DNA of 62,524 bases, from contig JAEWJS010000185.1 in assembly GCA_023386495.1 (NCBI GenBank), positions 1-62,524 on the forward strand, read 5' to 3'. The first letter of the stretch is position 1; each line of letters opens with the position of its first letter. Positions 50,312-59,037 of this stretch are shown here, in pieces. The translations under genes and the position numbers were made by a program. A model generated the notes under the pieces. That model had not been told where the DNA came from, ran no database searches, and saw only the letters and a program-made list of their open reading frames with translations. This stretch comes from Bacillota bacterium (GTDB lineage Bacteria; Bacillota; Bacilli; Paenibacillales; Paenibacillaceae).

Positions 50312-51606
50312 TGTTCAAGACCCTGTCCAACATCTGGAAAGTGGAAGATCTGCGCAAGCGCATCCTGTTTACGCTGTTCATCTTGATCGTGTATCGTGTC
50401 GGTTCGTTCATTCCGGTGCCGAACATCGATAAGTCGCAGTTCGAAGCGATCAACGATCAAGGCGCCGACCTGTTCGGCATGCTCAACACGTTCTCCGGCG
50501 GCGCGCTGTTCCAATTCTCGATCTTCGCGCTCGGTATCATGCCGTACATCACGGCATCGATTATCGTGCAGCTGCTCAGCATGGACGTCATTCCGAAGTT
50601 CGCCGAATGGGCGAAGGAAGGCGAAAACGGCAAACGGAAGCTCGCGCAAATTACTCGATACGGCACAGTCATACTAGGCTTGATTCAAGCCTTTGCGACA
50701 TCGATCGGCTTCAACAATCAATACGCCATGGTCATTAACCCGACCTTCGCGACGTATCTGATGATCGCAATTGTCTTGACGGCCGGCACTGCGTTCCTGA
50801 TGTGGCTCGGCGAGCAGATCACCGAGCGGGGTATCGGCAACGGGATCTCAATCATCATCTTTGCCGGTATCGTGGCTGGATTGCCTGGCCAGATCCGTAC
50901 GATTTACGCAACCGAGTTCGTGGATAATGCGGATCAGCTGTTCCTAAGCATCGTTAAGGTTATCGCGATCGTCCTCGCGGTCATTGCGATCATCGTGGGC
51001 GTTATTTTCGTGCAGCAAGGCATTCGCAAGATTCCGGTTCAATACGCCAAGCGCGTAGTCGGTCGGAAAATGTACGGCGGTCAATCGACGCACATCCCGC
51101 TGAAAGTGAACGGCGCGGGCGTAATCCCGGTCATCTTTGCAGTATCCCTGCTGATGTTCCCGGTTACGATCGCCCAATTCTGGGCGGGCAAAGGATGGGC
51201 GAACTGGATTATCAACAACATGTACTACGACCAGCCACTAGGTATGGTGTTGTACGTGATTCTGATTATTGCGTTCACCTTCTTCTACACGTTCGTGCAA
51301 ATTAATCCGGTGCAGATGGCGGATCAGATGAAGAAGAACGGCGGCTACATTCCTGGCATTCGTCCAGGCAAGCCGACGTCCAGCTACATCACGCGCGTCA
51401 TGACCCGTATTACGTTGACTGGCGCAGTCTTCTTGGCTCTGATCTCCGTGCTTCCGGTATTCTTCGGCGCTCTTGCCGGTTTACCGCGTACGGTACAGCT
51501 CGGCGGAACATCGCTCCTCATCGTCATCGGCGTTGCGCTGGATACGATGAAGCAGATCGAGACGCAGCTGATCAAACGCCACTACAAAGGGTTCATCAAT
51601 AAATAA
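50311..51606 (+). CDS. secY: SecY, protein translocase channel
   Basis: A 431-aa membrane channel with ten predicted helices. The plug region GADLFGMLNTFSGGALFQFSIFALGIMPYITASIIVQLL and the cytosolic loop before ...RPGKPTSSYITRVMTRITLTGAVFLA (ribosome and SecA contact) are intact. Works with SecE (22370). Coupled to rplO. Confidence 0.98.
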   Translation: MFKTLSNIWKVEDLRKRILFTLFILIVYRVGSFIPVPNIDKSQFEAINDQGADLFGMLNTFSGGALFQFSIFALGIMPYITASIIVQLLSMDVIPKFAEWAKEGENGKRKLAQITRYGTVILGLIQAFATSIGFNNQYAMVINPTFATYLMIAIVLTAGTAFLMWLGEQITERGIGNGISIIIFAGIVAGLPGQIRTIYATEFVDNADQLFLSIVKVIAIVLAVIAIIVGVIFVQQGIRKIPVQYAKRVVGRKMYGGQSTHIPLKVNGAGVIPVIFAVSLLMFPVTIAQFWAGKGWANWIINNMYYDQPLGMVLYVILIIAFTFFYTFVQINPVQMADQMKKNGGYIPGIRPGKPTSSYITRVMTRITLTGAVFLALISVLPVFFGALAGLPRTVQLGGTSLLIVIGVALDTMKQIETQLIKRHYKGFINK

Positions 51607-51703
51607 GTTGGTTCAGGACGGGCCGCCGGATCCCGCATGCCGCTTGCTATCGGAAGCGACATGCAAAGACCGGGCCTATTCTGCTTAAAGCGAGGAACAG
51701 CGA

Positions 51704-52354
51704 ATGAACATCCTTTTTATGGGTCCTCCGGGAGCCGGCAAGGGCACGCAAGCCGAACGGATCGTGGAAACTTTCGAGATTCCGCATATCTCTACCGGCG
51801 ATGCGTTTCGCCTAGCCATGAAGCAAGGAACGCCGCTCGGCCAGAAGGCCAAGGAATACGTGGATCAGGGACTGCTTGTTCCAGATGACGTAACTAACGG
51901 CATTGTTCGCGAGCGACTGCTGCAGGACGATTGCGGGAAAGGCTTCCTGCTCGACGGATTCCCTCGTACGCTGGCACAAGCTGAAGCACTCGACGGCATG
52001 CTCAGCGAGATGGGCCGCAAGATCGATCATGTCGTGAACCTTCGCGTCGATCGCAGCTTGCTGCTTGCTCGTCTGACGGGCCGCCGGATCTGTAAGGCAT
52101 GCGGCGCAACGTACCATGTGCTCTTCAATCCGCCGAAGCAAGAGGGCGTGTGCGACAAGTGTGCGGGCGAACTGTACCAGCGTTCGGATGATACGGAAGA
52201 GAAAGTCGGTACGCGTCTAGACGAGTATATCTCGAAGACGGCACCGCTTCTTGCGTACTACGAGAACAAAGGGCTGCTTCGCGAGGTAGACGGCGAGAAG
52301 GAAATCGATACGGTCACTTCGGAGATCGTGTCACAGCTGCGGGGGAAAGCGTAA
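51704..52354 (+). CDS. adk: adenylate kinase
   Basis: A 216-aa enzyme (ATP + AMP = 2 ADP). P-loop GPPGAGKGT at residue 7; the LID holds a zinc-binding CKAC...CDKC set, as in Gram-positive long-form enzymes. Stop overlaps the map start (TAATG). Confidence 0.98.
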   Translation: MNILFMGPPGAGKGTQAERIVETFEIPHISTGDAFRLAMKQGTPLGQKAKEYVDQGLLVPDDVTNGIVRERLLQDDCGKGFLLDGFPRTLAQAEALDGMLSEMGRKIDHVVNLRVDRSLLLARLTGRRICKACGATYHVLFNPPKQEGVCDKCAGELYQRSDDTEEKVGTRLDEYISKTAPLLAYYENKGLLREVDGEKEIDTVTSEIVSQLRGKA

Positions 52355-53100
52355 TGATCATCTGCAAGTCCGAAGCGGAACTGGCTTTCATGAGGGAAGC
52401 AGGACGAATCGTGGCGGATACGCATAAGCTGCTCGCGCAAGCGGTCAAGCCGGGCGTAACCACCTTGCAGCTTGATAAGATCGCGGAAGATTATATTCGC
52501 AGCCAAGGAGCCGTACCTTCCTTCAAGGGCTACAATCAATTTCCTGGAAGCATATGTGCCTCTGTTAACGACGAATTGGTGCACGGCATACCTGGCTCGC
52601 GCGTATTGAATGAAGGCGATATCGTCAGCATCGATATCGGCGCTCAGTACAAAGGCTACCACGGGGATTCGGCCTGGACCTACGGGGTCGGGCAAATCTC
52701 GGAGGAAGTCAGCAGATTGCTCGACGTGACGGAGAGATCGCTGTACGCCGGTCTGGAGCAAGTGAAGGCCGATGTTCGGCTGTATACGATCTCGCACGCG
52801 ATTCAACAGCTTGTAGAGATGGAGGGCATGTCCATCGTTCGCGAATATGTCGGCCACGGGATAGGTGCTAACCTTCACGAGGAACCGCAAATTCCGAACT
52901 ATGGCGCTCCCGACCGCGGTCCACGGCTTAAGCCGGGCATGGTTCTCGCGATTGAGCCAATGGTCGTACTGGGCGAACGCTACGTGCGGACGCTGGAGGA
53001 TAATTGGACGGTCGTAACCGTAGACGGCACTTGGTGCGCACACTTCGAGCACACGGTGGCTGTCACGGAGAATGGCTTCGAGATCTTGACCCGATCCTAG
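52354..53100 (+). CDS. map: methionine aminopeptidase, type I
   Basis: A 248-aa metalloenzyme removing initiator Met. Metal ligands are visible in SIDIGAQYKGYHGDSAWT (two Asp), GHGIGANLHEEP (His), EPMVV (Glu) and FEHTVAV (Glu). Coupled to adk. Confidence 0.97.
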   Translation: MIICKSEAELAFMREAGRIVADTHKLLAQAVKPGVTTLQLDKIAEDYIRSQGAVPSFKGYNQFPGSICASVNDELVHGIPGSRVLNEGDIVSIDIGAQYKGYHGDSAWTYGVGQISEEVSRLLDVTERSLYAGLEQVKADVRLYTISHAIQQLVEMEGMSIVREYVGHGIGANLHEEPQIPNYGAPDRGPRLKPGMVLAIEPMVVLGERYVRTLEDNWTVVTVDGTWCAHFEHTVAVTENGFEILTRS

Positions 53101-53139
53101 TGGCTGCTGGATAACGGCAACCGAAAAGGAGGATGGCAA

Positions 53140-53427
53140 GTGGAAGCATTGCCTGTAATCGGCCGGCTGGTTCGCGTGCTGCGAGGCAAGGCGCAAGGCG
53201 GATACGCGGTCGTCATCGGTATCGTTGATGAACGGTTTGTGCTCATCGCAGATGGGGACAAACGGCGATTCGACGATCCGAAGAAGAAGAGCCTCCTGCA
53301 TCTGGAGCTGCTGCCATCCGTAAGCGCTGAAGTCGCGTCAAGCATCGACGAGACAGGACGGGTAACCAACGCCAAGCTGCGTTACGTAATACAGAGGTAT
53401 ACCGCGAGCGAGCGGAAAGGAGAATGA
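53140..53427 (+). CDS. KOW-domain RNA-binding protein (L14e-like, YbzG type)
   Basis: A 95-aa protein beginning with a KOW-like barrel (VIGRLVRVLRGKAQGGYAVVIGIVDERFVLIADGDKRRFDDPKKK), reminiscent of the archaeal L14e fold. Bacillus has ybzG between map and infA. GTG start after AAGGAGG. Role unknown; probably ribosome-linked. Confidence 0.85.
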   Translation: MEALPVIGRLVRVLRGKAQGGYAVVIGIVDERFVLIADGDKRRFDDPKKKSLLHLELLPSVSAEVASSIDETGRVTNAKLRYVIQRYTASERKGE

Positions 53428-53429
53428 CG

Positions 53430-53645
53430 TTGGCGAAAGAAGACGTGATTGAAGTCGAGGGTACGGTCATCGAACCGTTGCCGAATGCCATGTTCAAGGT
53501 TGAACTGGAGAACGGACATCAAATTCTGGCGCACGTTTCCGGCAAGCTCAGAATGCACTTTATCCGCATCCTGACAGGGGATAAAGTCGTGATCCAGCTC
53601 TCACCGTACGATCTTTCCAGAGGTCGTATTACCTACCGGAAGTAG
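53430..53645 (+). CDS. infA: translation initiation factor IF-1
   Basis: A 71-aa OB-fold factor (AKEDVIEVEGTVIEPLPNAMFKVELENG...HFIRILTGDKVVIQLSPYDLSRGRITYRK). I choose TTG 53430, 7 nt after AAAGGAG; the ATG at 53424 is too close to it and overlaps the upstream stop. Confidence 0.95.
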   Translation: MAKEDVIEVEGTVIEPLPNAMFKVELENGHQILAHVSGKLRMHFIRILTGDKVVIQLSPYDLSRGRITYRK

Positions 53646-53720
53646 TCCTTCACAGGACAGAATGTGCACTCTTGCTGGTAGCCGTTCTACGGCTGACAGC
53701 CTATTCAGGAGGGAATCACA

Positions 53721-53834
53721 ATGAAGGTAAGACCTTCGGTCAAGCCGATCTGCGAGAAATGCAAGGTCATTCGTCGCAAAGGCAACGTAATGGTCATTTG
53801 TGAAAATCCGAAACACAAACAAAAACAAGGTTAA
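53721..53834 (+). CDS. rpmJ: 50S ribosomal protein L36
   Basis: A 37-aa zinc-type L36 (MKVRPSVKPICEKCKVIRRKG...ICENPKHKQKQG). The CEKC, Cys and His zinc ligands are all present. AGGAGGG ribosome site. Confidence 0.96.
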   Translation: MKVRPSVKPICEKCKVIRRKGNVMVICENPKHKQKQG

Positions 53835-53854
53835 GAAGGAGGGGTATACAAACA

Positions 53855-54220
53855 ATGGCACGTATAGCTGGTGTAGACTTGCCGCGTGACAAACGCGTAG
53901 AAATCGCCTTGACGTACATTTTCGGCATCGGTAAAACAACTTCGCAGAAAGTTCTGGCATCGACCGGTATCGACGTCAACACTCGCGTTCGCGATCTGAC
54001 GGAAGATGAAGTAAGCCGTCTGCGTGAAACGATCGACCGTCTGAAGGTCGAAGGCGACCTGCGTCGTGAAATCTCGCTGAATATTAAAAGGTTGATTGAG
54101 ATCGGCTGCTACCGTGGACTCCGTCATCGTCGCGGATTGCCTGTACGCGGGCAACGCACGAAAACGAATGCTCGGACCCGTAAAGGTCCTAGACGGACAG
54201 TAGCGAACAAGAAGAAGTAA
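53855..54220 (+). CDS. rpsM: 30S ribosomal protein S13
   Basis: A 121-aa head protein contacting P-site tRNA (ARIAGVDLPRDKRVEIALTYIFGIGKTTS; RGLRHRRGLPVRGQRTKTNARTRKGPRRTVANKKK). Confidence 0.98.
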   Translation: MARIAGVDLPRDKRVEIALTYIFGIGKTTSQKVLASTGIDVNTRVRDLTEDEVSRLRETIDRLKVEGDLRREISLNIKRLIEIGCYRGLRHRRGLPVRGQRTKTNARTRKGPRRTVANKKK

Positions 54221-54239
54221 GAAGGGGGGATAACTAAAA

Positions 54240-54635
54240 ATGGCTAAACCGAAAAAAGTCGTTCGTACAAAACGCCGCGATCGGAAAAATATCGAGTCCG
54301 GCGTTGCGCACATCCGCTCGACGTTCAATAACACGATCGTTACGATCACTGATCCGCACGGTAACGCAATTTCGTGGGCAAGCTCGGGTAACCTGGGCTT
54401 CAAGGGCTCCCGTAAGAGCACGCCGTTCGCAGCACAGATGGCAGCGGAATCCGCAGCTAAGGCAGCAATGGAACATGGCATGAAAACTGTCGAGGTTATG
54501 GTTAAAGGACCGGGGGCCGGCCGTGAGGCTGCTATCCGTTCCCTTCAAGCCGCTGGTCTTGAAGTTAACCTGATTAAAGACGTGACGCCGGTTCCGCACA
54601 ACGGATGCCGCCCGCCGAAACGTCGCCGCGTATAG
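54240..54635 (+). CDS. rpsK: 30S ribosomal protein S11
   Basis: A 131-aa platform protein (GVAHIRSTFNNTIVTITDPHGNAISWASSGNLGFKGSRKSTPFAAQ; DVTPVPHNGCRPPKRRRV). Confidence 0.98.
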   Translation: MAKPKKVVRTKRRDRKNIESGVAHIRSTFNNTIVTITDPHGNAISWASSGNLGFKGSRKSTPFAAQMAAESAAKAAMEHGMKTVEVMVKGPGAGREAAIRSLQAAGLEVNLIKDVTPVPHNGCRPPKRRRV

Positions 54636-54716
54636 TCATTACGAGTGTGGTATCAAATATCTGCAACTTGTGAATAATGGTTGTGATGGTTAGGCATACT
54701 ACATGTTTTGACCGTA

Positions 54717-54746
54717 TTGCGGGATCGATACCATGCGCTGTATGAT
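54717..54746 (+). promoter_or_regulatory. candidate internal promoter for rpoA
   Basis: TTGCGG (54717-54722), 18-bp spacer, TATGAT (54741-54746) in the 160-nt gap between rpsK and rpoA. Confidence 0.5.
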
Positions 54747-54794
54747 AGACAGTGTCTTGGTAGAACGGAGCGACGTTTGAAGGAGGGTTATTCA

Positions 54795-55739
54795 GTGATT
54801 GAGATCGAAAAGCCGAAAATCGAAACCGTAGAGCTGAGCGACGAGGGCACTTACGGACGCTTCGTGGTGGAGCCGCTGGAACGCGGCTACGGCACGACGC
54901 TAGGTAACTCGCTGCGCAGAATACTGTTATCGTCTTTGCCGGGAGCTGCGGTAACGTCCGTCCAGATCGACGGCGTGCTCCATGAATTCTCGACGGTTCC
55001 AGGCGTACTCGAGGATGTAACCGAGATTATCCTGAACCTGAAGAGTCTCTCGCTGAAGATACATTCCGACGAGGAGAAAGTGCTCGAGATCGATGCGGAA
55101 GGCGACGGTACAGTAACAGCCGGCGACATTCGTGCGGACAGTGATGTTGAGATTCTCAACCCGGATCTTCATATCGCTACGCTTGCCTCCGGCGCTCGGC
55201 TCCATATGCGGGTTTTCGCCAACCGCGGTCGCGGTTACGTGCAGGCAGATCGCAACAAGCGTGAAGATCAGCCGATCGGCGTTCTGCCGGTTGACTCCAT
55301 CTACACGCCGATCACTCGCGTGAACTACACCGTGGAGAATACACGCGTCGGCCAAGTGACCAACTATGACAAGCTAACCCTCGAAGTATGGACCGACGGA
55401 AGTATCCGGCCGGAAGAGGCTGTAAGCCTCGGCGCCAAGATCTTGAACTCGCATCTCGACCTGTTCGTCGGCCTGACGGACGAAGCGAAGGATGCCGAGA
55501 TCATGGTCGAGAAGGAAGAAGACAAGAAAGAGAAAGTCCTCGAGATGACGATCGAGGAGCTGGATCTCTCTGTTCGTTCCTACAACTGTCTGAAGCGCGC
55601 AGGCATCAATACCGTGCAAGAGCTGATCACGAAAACCGAAGAAGACATGATGAAGGTCCGCAACCTGGGCCGCAAGTCTTTGGAGGAAGTACAAGAGAAG
55701 CTTGAGGAACTCGGTCTTGGCCTTCGCATGGAAGACTAA
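54795..55739 (+). CDS. rpoA: RNA polymerase alpha subunit
   Basis: A 314-aa assembly subunit. N-terminal dimerisation domain (ERGYGTTLGNSLRRILLSSLPGAAV), flexible linker with EKEEDKKEK, and C-terminal DNA/activator-binding domain (LDLSVRSYNCLKRAGINTVQEL). GTG 54795 after AGGAGGG gives the Bacillus-like start. Confidence 0.98.
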   Translation: MIEIEKPKIETVELSDEGTYGRFVVEPLERGYGTTLGNSLRRILLSSLPGAAVTSVQIDGVLHEFSTVPGVLEDVTEIILNLKSLSLKIHSDEEKVLEIDAEGDGTVTAGDIRADSDVEILNPDLHIATLASGARLHMRVFANRGRGYVQADRNKREDQPIGVLPVDSIYTPITRVNYTVENTRVGQVTNYDKLTLEVWTDGSIRPEEAVSLGAKILNSHLDLFVGLTDEAKDAEIMVEKEEDKKEKVLEMTIEELDLSVRSYNCLKRAGINTVQELITKTEEDMMKVRNLGRKSLEEVQEKLEELGLGLRMED

Positions 55740-55780
55740 CACCGAAGTGGATCACAAGTGATTGGAGGGGAAACATAGAC

Positions 55781-56146
55781 ATGGCATACCAAAAGTTGGG
55801 TAGAGACGCGAGCGCGCGGAAAGCATTGTTCCGTGACCTCGTGACCGACCTTTTCCTGTATGAGCGTATCCAGACGACGGAAGCGAAAGCGAAAGAAGTT
55901 CGTTCCATCGCGGAGAAGCTGATCACGAAGGCGAAGAAAGGCGATCTGGCTGCACGTCGTCAAGTTGCTGCATACGTTCGCCGCGAGACGGTGGATGGCG
56001 AGCAAGACGCGATCCAGAAGCTGTTCTCCGAACTCGCCACCCGTTACTCGGAACGTGCGGGCGGTTACACGCGGATTCTGAAGCTGGGCCCGCGCCGCGG
56101 CGATGCGGCTCCAATGGTTTATTTGGAACTGGTGGATCGCGCGTAG
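55781..56146 (+). CDS. rplQ: 50S ribosomal protein L17
   Basis: A 121-aa protein (MAYQKLGRDASARKALFRDLVTDLFLYERIQTTEAKAKEVR). Last gene of the long ribosomal operon. In Bacillus, ECF transporter genes follow; here they do not. Confidence 0.98.
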   Translation: MAYQKLGRDASARKALFRDLVTDLFLYERIQTTEAKAKEVRSIAEKLITKAKKGDLAARRQVAAYVRRETVDGEQDAIQKLFSELATRYSERAGGYTRILKLGPRRGDAAPMVYLELVDRA

Positions 56147-56159
56147 GAATCGGGAAGAG

Positions 56160-56191
56160 AAAGGGTGGCATCCGGCCACCTTTTTTTCTTT
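56160..56191 (+). terminator. terminator after rplQ
   Basis: GGTGGC-ATCCG-GCCACC stem followed by seven T's. Strong intrinsic terminator of the S10-spc-alpha unit. Confidence 0.92.
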
Positions 56192-56246
56192 GTTCGAGTT
56201 ACGCAACGCATGGTTTATTAAGGCCGATTGTCAGGAGTGATGCTGC

Positions 56247-57026
56247 ATGCGTAACATCGCGATGATCGTCAGTTATGACGGAACCGCGTACAACGGCTTC
56301 CAGAGCCAGCCGATCGGCGGTACAATTCAGGATGAGCTGCAGCATGCGCTGCTCAAGCTTACCGGAGAAGCGATTAAAGTCGATGGCTCAGGCCGCACGG
56401 ATGCAGGGGTCCACGCCAACGGCCAAGTCGTTAGCTTTCGGACAGTCAGTCCGATTCCGATTCGGAAGTGGACGCTGGCCATGAACTCCTGGCTCCCGAA
56501 CGATATCATCGTGCGCAGCTCGCACGAGATGCCGCTCGATTTTCACGCCCGGCATCATGCCAATCGCAAGACCTACCGCTATTCGCTGACCATCGGCAAG
56601 TATCCGAACGTCTTCACGACGCGTTATCGCCATCACCATTATAATCCGCTCGATATCGAGGCGATGCGCGCGGCACTGCCTTATCTTATCGGCGAGCATG
56701 ATTATTCTTCTTTCACTTCGGCAGGTTCTACGAAGCGTACGCACATCCGTACGATCTATGAGGCAAGGCTCGAGGAGGAGAACGGCGATTGCCACCTGTT
56801 CTTGACCGGCAGCGGCTTCCTGTACAACATGGTACGCATTATCATGGGGACGCTGCTGCGGATCGGCGAGGGGAAATGGCCGCCCGATCGCATGCCTTCC
56901 ATTATAGAAGCGAAAGATCGTCAGAAGGCAGGACCGCGTGCGGTTGCGCAGGGACTGGCCTTGTGGGAGGTCGGTTATCCGGAGCCTTATGCTTCGCTGC
57001 TCGCGCATGATCCGGCTGATCAATAA
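56247..57026 (+). CDS. truA: tRNA pseudouridine synthase A
   Basis: A 259-aa enzyme making pseudouridine at tRNA positions 38-40. Catalytic Asp52 lies in GSGRTDAGVHANGQV. FLYNMVRIIMGTLLRIGEG is the C-terminal signature. Confidence 0.96.
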   Translation: MRNIAMIVSYDGTAYNGFQSQPIGGTIQDELQHALLKLTGEAIKVDGSGRTDAGVHANGQVVSFRTVSPIPIRKWTLAMNSWLPNDIIVRSSHEMPLDFHARHHANRKTYRYSLTIGKYPNVFTTRYRHHHYNPLDIEAMRAALPYLIGEHDYSSFTSAGSTKRTHIRTIYEARLEEENGDCHLFLTGSGFLYNMVRIIMGTLLRIGEGKWPPDRMPSIIEAKDRQKAGPRAVAQGLALWEVGYPEPYASLLAHDPADQ

Positions 57027-57042
57027 GGCGATAACTTTATGC

Positions 57043-57071
57043 TTGCGATGGGCTGAAGAATATAGTAGAAT
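57043..57071 (+). promoter_or_regulatory. promoter of rplM-rpsI
   Basis: TTGCGA (57043-57048), 17-bp spacer, TAGAAT (57066-57071). The 185-nt leader before rplM may contain the L13 autoregulatory leader known in Bacillales, but I could not place its conserved core. Confidence 0.65.
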
Positions 57072-57256
57072 ATAACTTGTGCTTTCTTAGTGGCTCTCCC
57101 ACAGCCCCGACTAAGAATGGCGCAACTTGGCAAGCTTCACCCGAATTTGGATACACCACGCAACGTTGACTAACGAATTTAACAATGAACTTTGAACATA
57201 ACGTTTTTAGTATGGCCTGCATGGCGCAGGTCGTAACGAACGAAGGAGGATCTTCC

Positions 57257-57694
57257 ATGCGTACTACGTACATGGCTAAGCCGAACGAAGTCGAGCGCAA
57301 TTGGTTCGTCATCGATGCGGAAGGCAAAACGCTCGGCCGTCTGGCAAGCGAAGCTGCGGCTCTTATCCGCGGCAAGCACAAACCGCAATTCACCCCGCAT
57401 GTTGACACTGGCGATTTCGTAATCGTCGTCAACGCTGAGAAAATTCATCTCACGGGCAACAAGCTGCAGGACAAGAAGTACTACCGTCACTCCATGTATC
57501 CGGGTGGACTGAAAGTAACGTCGGCTGCGGACATGCTGAAGAAGCATCCAGAGCGCATCGTTGAATTCGCGGTCCATGGCATGCTGCCTAAGACGCGTCA
57601 AGGCAACGGCATGAAGCTGAGGCTGAAAGTTTACGCAGGTCCGGAGCACCCGCACCAAGCACAGAACCCAGAAGCATATACGCTTAAGGGCTAA
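57257..57694 (+). CDS. rplM: 50S ribosomal protein L13
   Basis: A 145-aa early-assembly protein (TYMAKPNEVERNWFVIDAEGKTLGRLASEAAALIRGKHKP; HPERIVEFAVHGMLPKTRQGN). ATG 57257 after AAGGAGGA; the longer frame has no similarity. Confidence 0.97.
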   Translation: MRTTYMAKPNEVERNWFVIDAEGKTLGRLASEAAALIRGKHKPQFTPHVDTGDFVIVVNAEKIHLTGNKLQDKKYYRHSMYPGGLKVTSAADMLKKHPERIVEFAVHGMLPKTRQGNGMKLRLKVYAGPEHPHQAQNPEAYTLKG

Positions 57695-57712
57695 TAAAGG
57701 GAGGACAGGTTC

Positions 57713-58105
57713 ATGGCTCAAGTACAATACTACGGAACCGGTCGTCGTAAGCACTCGACAGCGCGCGTGCGCCTTGTACCGGGTGAAGGACGAATCATCG
57801 TCAACAAACGCGACCTGAACGAATATTTCGGCCACGAAACGCTGAAACTAATCGTGAAACAACCGCTTGTCTTGACGGACACGGTATCCAAATACGACGT
57901 AATCGTTCTTGCGAACGGCGGCGGCACGACAGGTCAAGCTGGTGCAATCCGTCACGGAATCTCCCGCGCTCTGCTGAAGGCAGATCCGGAATTCCGCCCT
58001 GCGCTTAAGCGCGCAGGCTTCCTGACGCGTGATCCGCGTATGAAGGAACGTAAGAAGTACGGCCTCAAAGCTGCACGTCGTGCACCGCAATTCTCGAAAC
58101 GTTAA
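57713..58105 (+). CDS. rpsI: 30S ribosomal protein S9
   Basis: A 130-aa protein whose C-terminal SKR tail reaches P-site tRNA (YYGTGRRKHSTARVRLVPGEGRI; GGTTGQAGAIRHGISRAL; RRAPQFSKR). Confidence 0.98.
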   Translation: MAQVQYYGTGRRKHSTARVRLVPGEGRIIVNKRDLNEYFGHETLKLIVKQPLVLTDTVSKYDVIVLANGGGTTGQAGAIRHGISRALLKADPEFRPALKRAGFLTRDPRMKERKKYGLKAARRAPQFSKR

Positions 58106-58117
58106 TTGCCGCACATT

Positions 58118-58151
58118 ATACCTTCTCCGATCCGTCGGGGAAGGTATTTTT
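58118..58151 (+). terminator. terminator after rpsI
   Basis: ACCTTCTCCGA and TCGGGGAAGGT pair around TCCG; ATTTTTC follows. Confidence 0.88.
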
Positions 58152-58219
58152 CATGGAACCACGTGTAAGAGATCATTCACGAAATTAGGCGAAATTGCGT
58201 AAAGTACCGAAGATAGGCA

Positions 58220-58248
58220 TTGAGTTATAGGGACGAAACCCGTATAAT
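58220..58248 (+). promoter_or_regulatory. promoter of cysH-sat
   Basis: TTGAGT (58220-58225), 17-bp spacer, TATAAT (58243-58248). The short leader (about 45 nt) leaves no room for an S-box or T-box, so control is probably by a protein regulator or constitutive. Confidence 0.75.
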
Positions 58249-58299
58249 TGAACTAATGCATACCACTTTACTAGGAATTAAACAACGGAGGTCATTCGA

Positions 58300-58992
58300 A
58301 TGAATCTGTTTGAGAAAGAAGCGTTGATCGCCGAGAAATCGGTCGAGCTCGAGCACGAAACGCCAGAAGCAATTCTAAAGTACGCTGTTGAAACATTCCC
58401 GAACATTACATTCGCCTGCAGCTTCGGTGCTGAGGATGTCGTGCTCGTCGATATGCTTCAGAAGGTAAGCCCGAAGACGGATATTTTCTACCTGGACACC
58501 GATTTTCACTTCAAGGAAACGTATGAGACGCGCGATCGTCTGGAGCAGCATTACGGGTTGAAGTTCGTGCAAGTGAAGCCGCTGATTACGCCGGAAGAGC
58601 AGGCTGAGAAGCATGGCGAAGAGCTGTGGAAGTCCGACCCGAACGGCTGCTGCAACATCCGTAAGGTAGAACCGCTGACTCGGATCCTCGGTAAGTACGA
58701 AGCATGGATCACCGGCATCCGCCGCGACCAAGCTCCGACGCGTGCGAACGCGAAGAAGATCGAATACGATACGAAGTTCGGACTCGTGAAGTTCAATCCG
58801 ATCGCGAATTGGACGTCTGAAGATGTATGGGCGTACATTAAGAATAATAATGTGATCTACAATCCGCTGCACGACAATCACTTTCCAAGCATCGGCTGCG
58901 AGTACTGCACGCGCCAAGTCATGCCGGGCGAAGACCCGCGTGCCGGCCGTTGGGCTGGCAGCGACAAGACGGAATGCGGTCTGCATAAGTAA
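58300..58992 (+). CDS. cysH: assimilatory APS/PAPS reductase (iron-sulfur type)
   Basis: A 230-aa enzyme reducing adenylyl sulfate to sulfite with thioredoxin. SFGAEDVVLVDML is the nucleotide loop. Cys117-Cys118 and Cys200-x2-Cys203 form the [4Fe-4S] set of APS-type reductases; Cys226 in ECGLH is the catalytic nucleophile. The iron-sulfur cysteines favour APS as substrate, matching the absence of an APS kinase gene nearby. Followed by sat. Confidence 0.94.
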   Translation: MNLFEKEALIAEKSVELEHETPEAILKYAVETFPNITFACSFGAEDVVLVDMLQKVSPKTDIFYLDTDFHFKETYETRDRLEQHYGLKFVQVKPLITPEEQAEKHGEELWKSDPNGCCNIRKVEPLTRILGKYEAWITGIRRDQAPTRANAKKIEYDTKFGLVKFNPIANWTSEDVWAYIKNNNVIYNPLHDNHFPSIGCEYCTRQVMPGEDPRAGRWAGSDKTECGLHK

Positions 58993-59037
58993 GCGAAGCT
59001 ATCCATTTATTCCATAGGTATTAGGAGGAATTGCTAG

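Noticed and set aside
56222..56240. CCGATTGTCAGGAGTG before truA as an element end
   Set aside because: The match breaks after TCAG, and no GATCA partner follows; it is the truA ribosome-site region.
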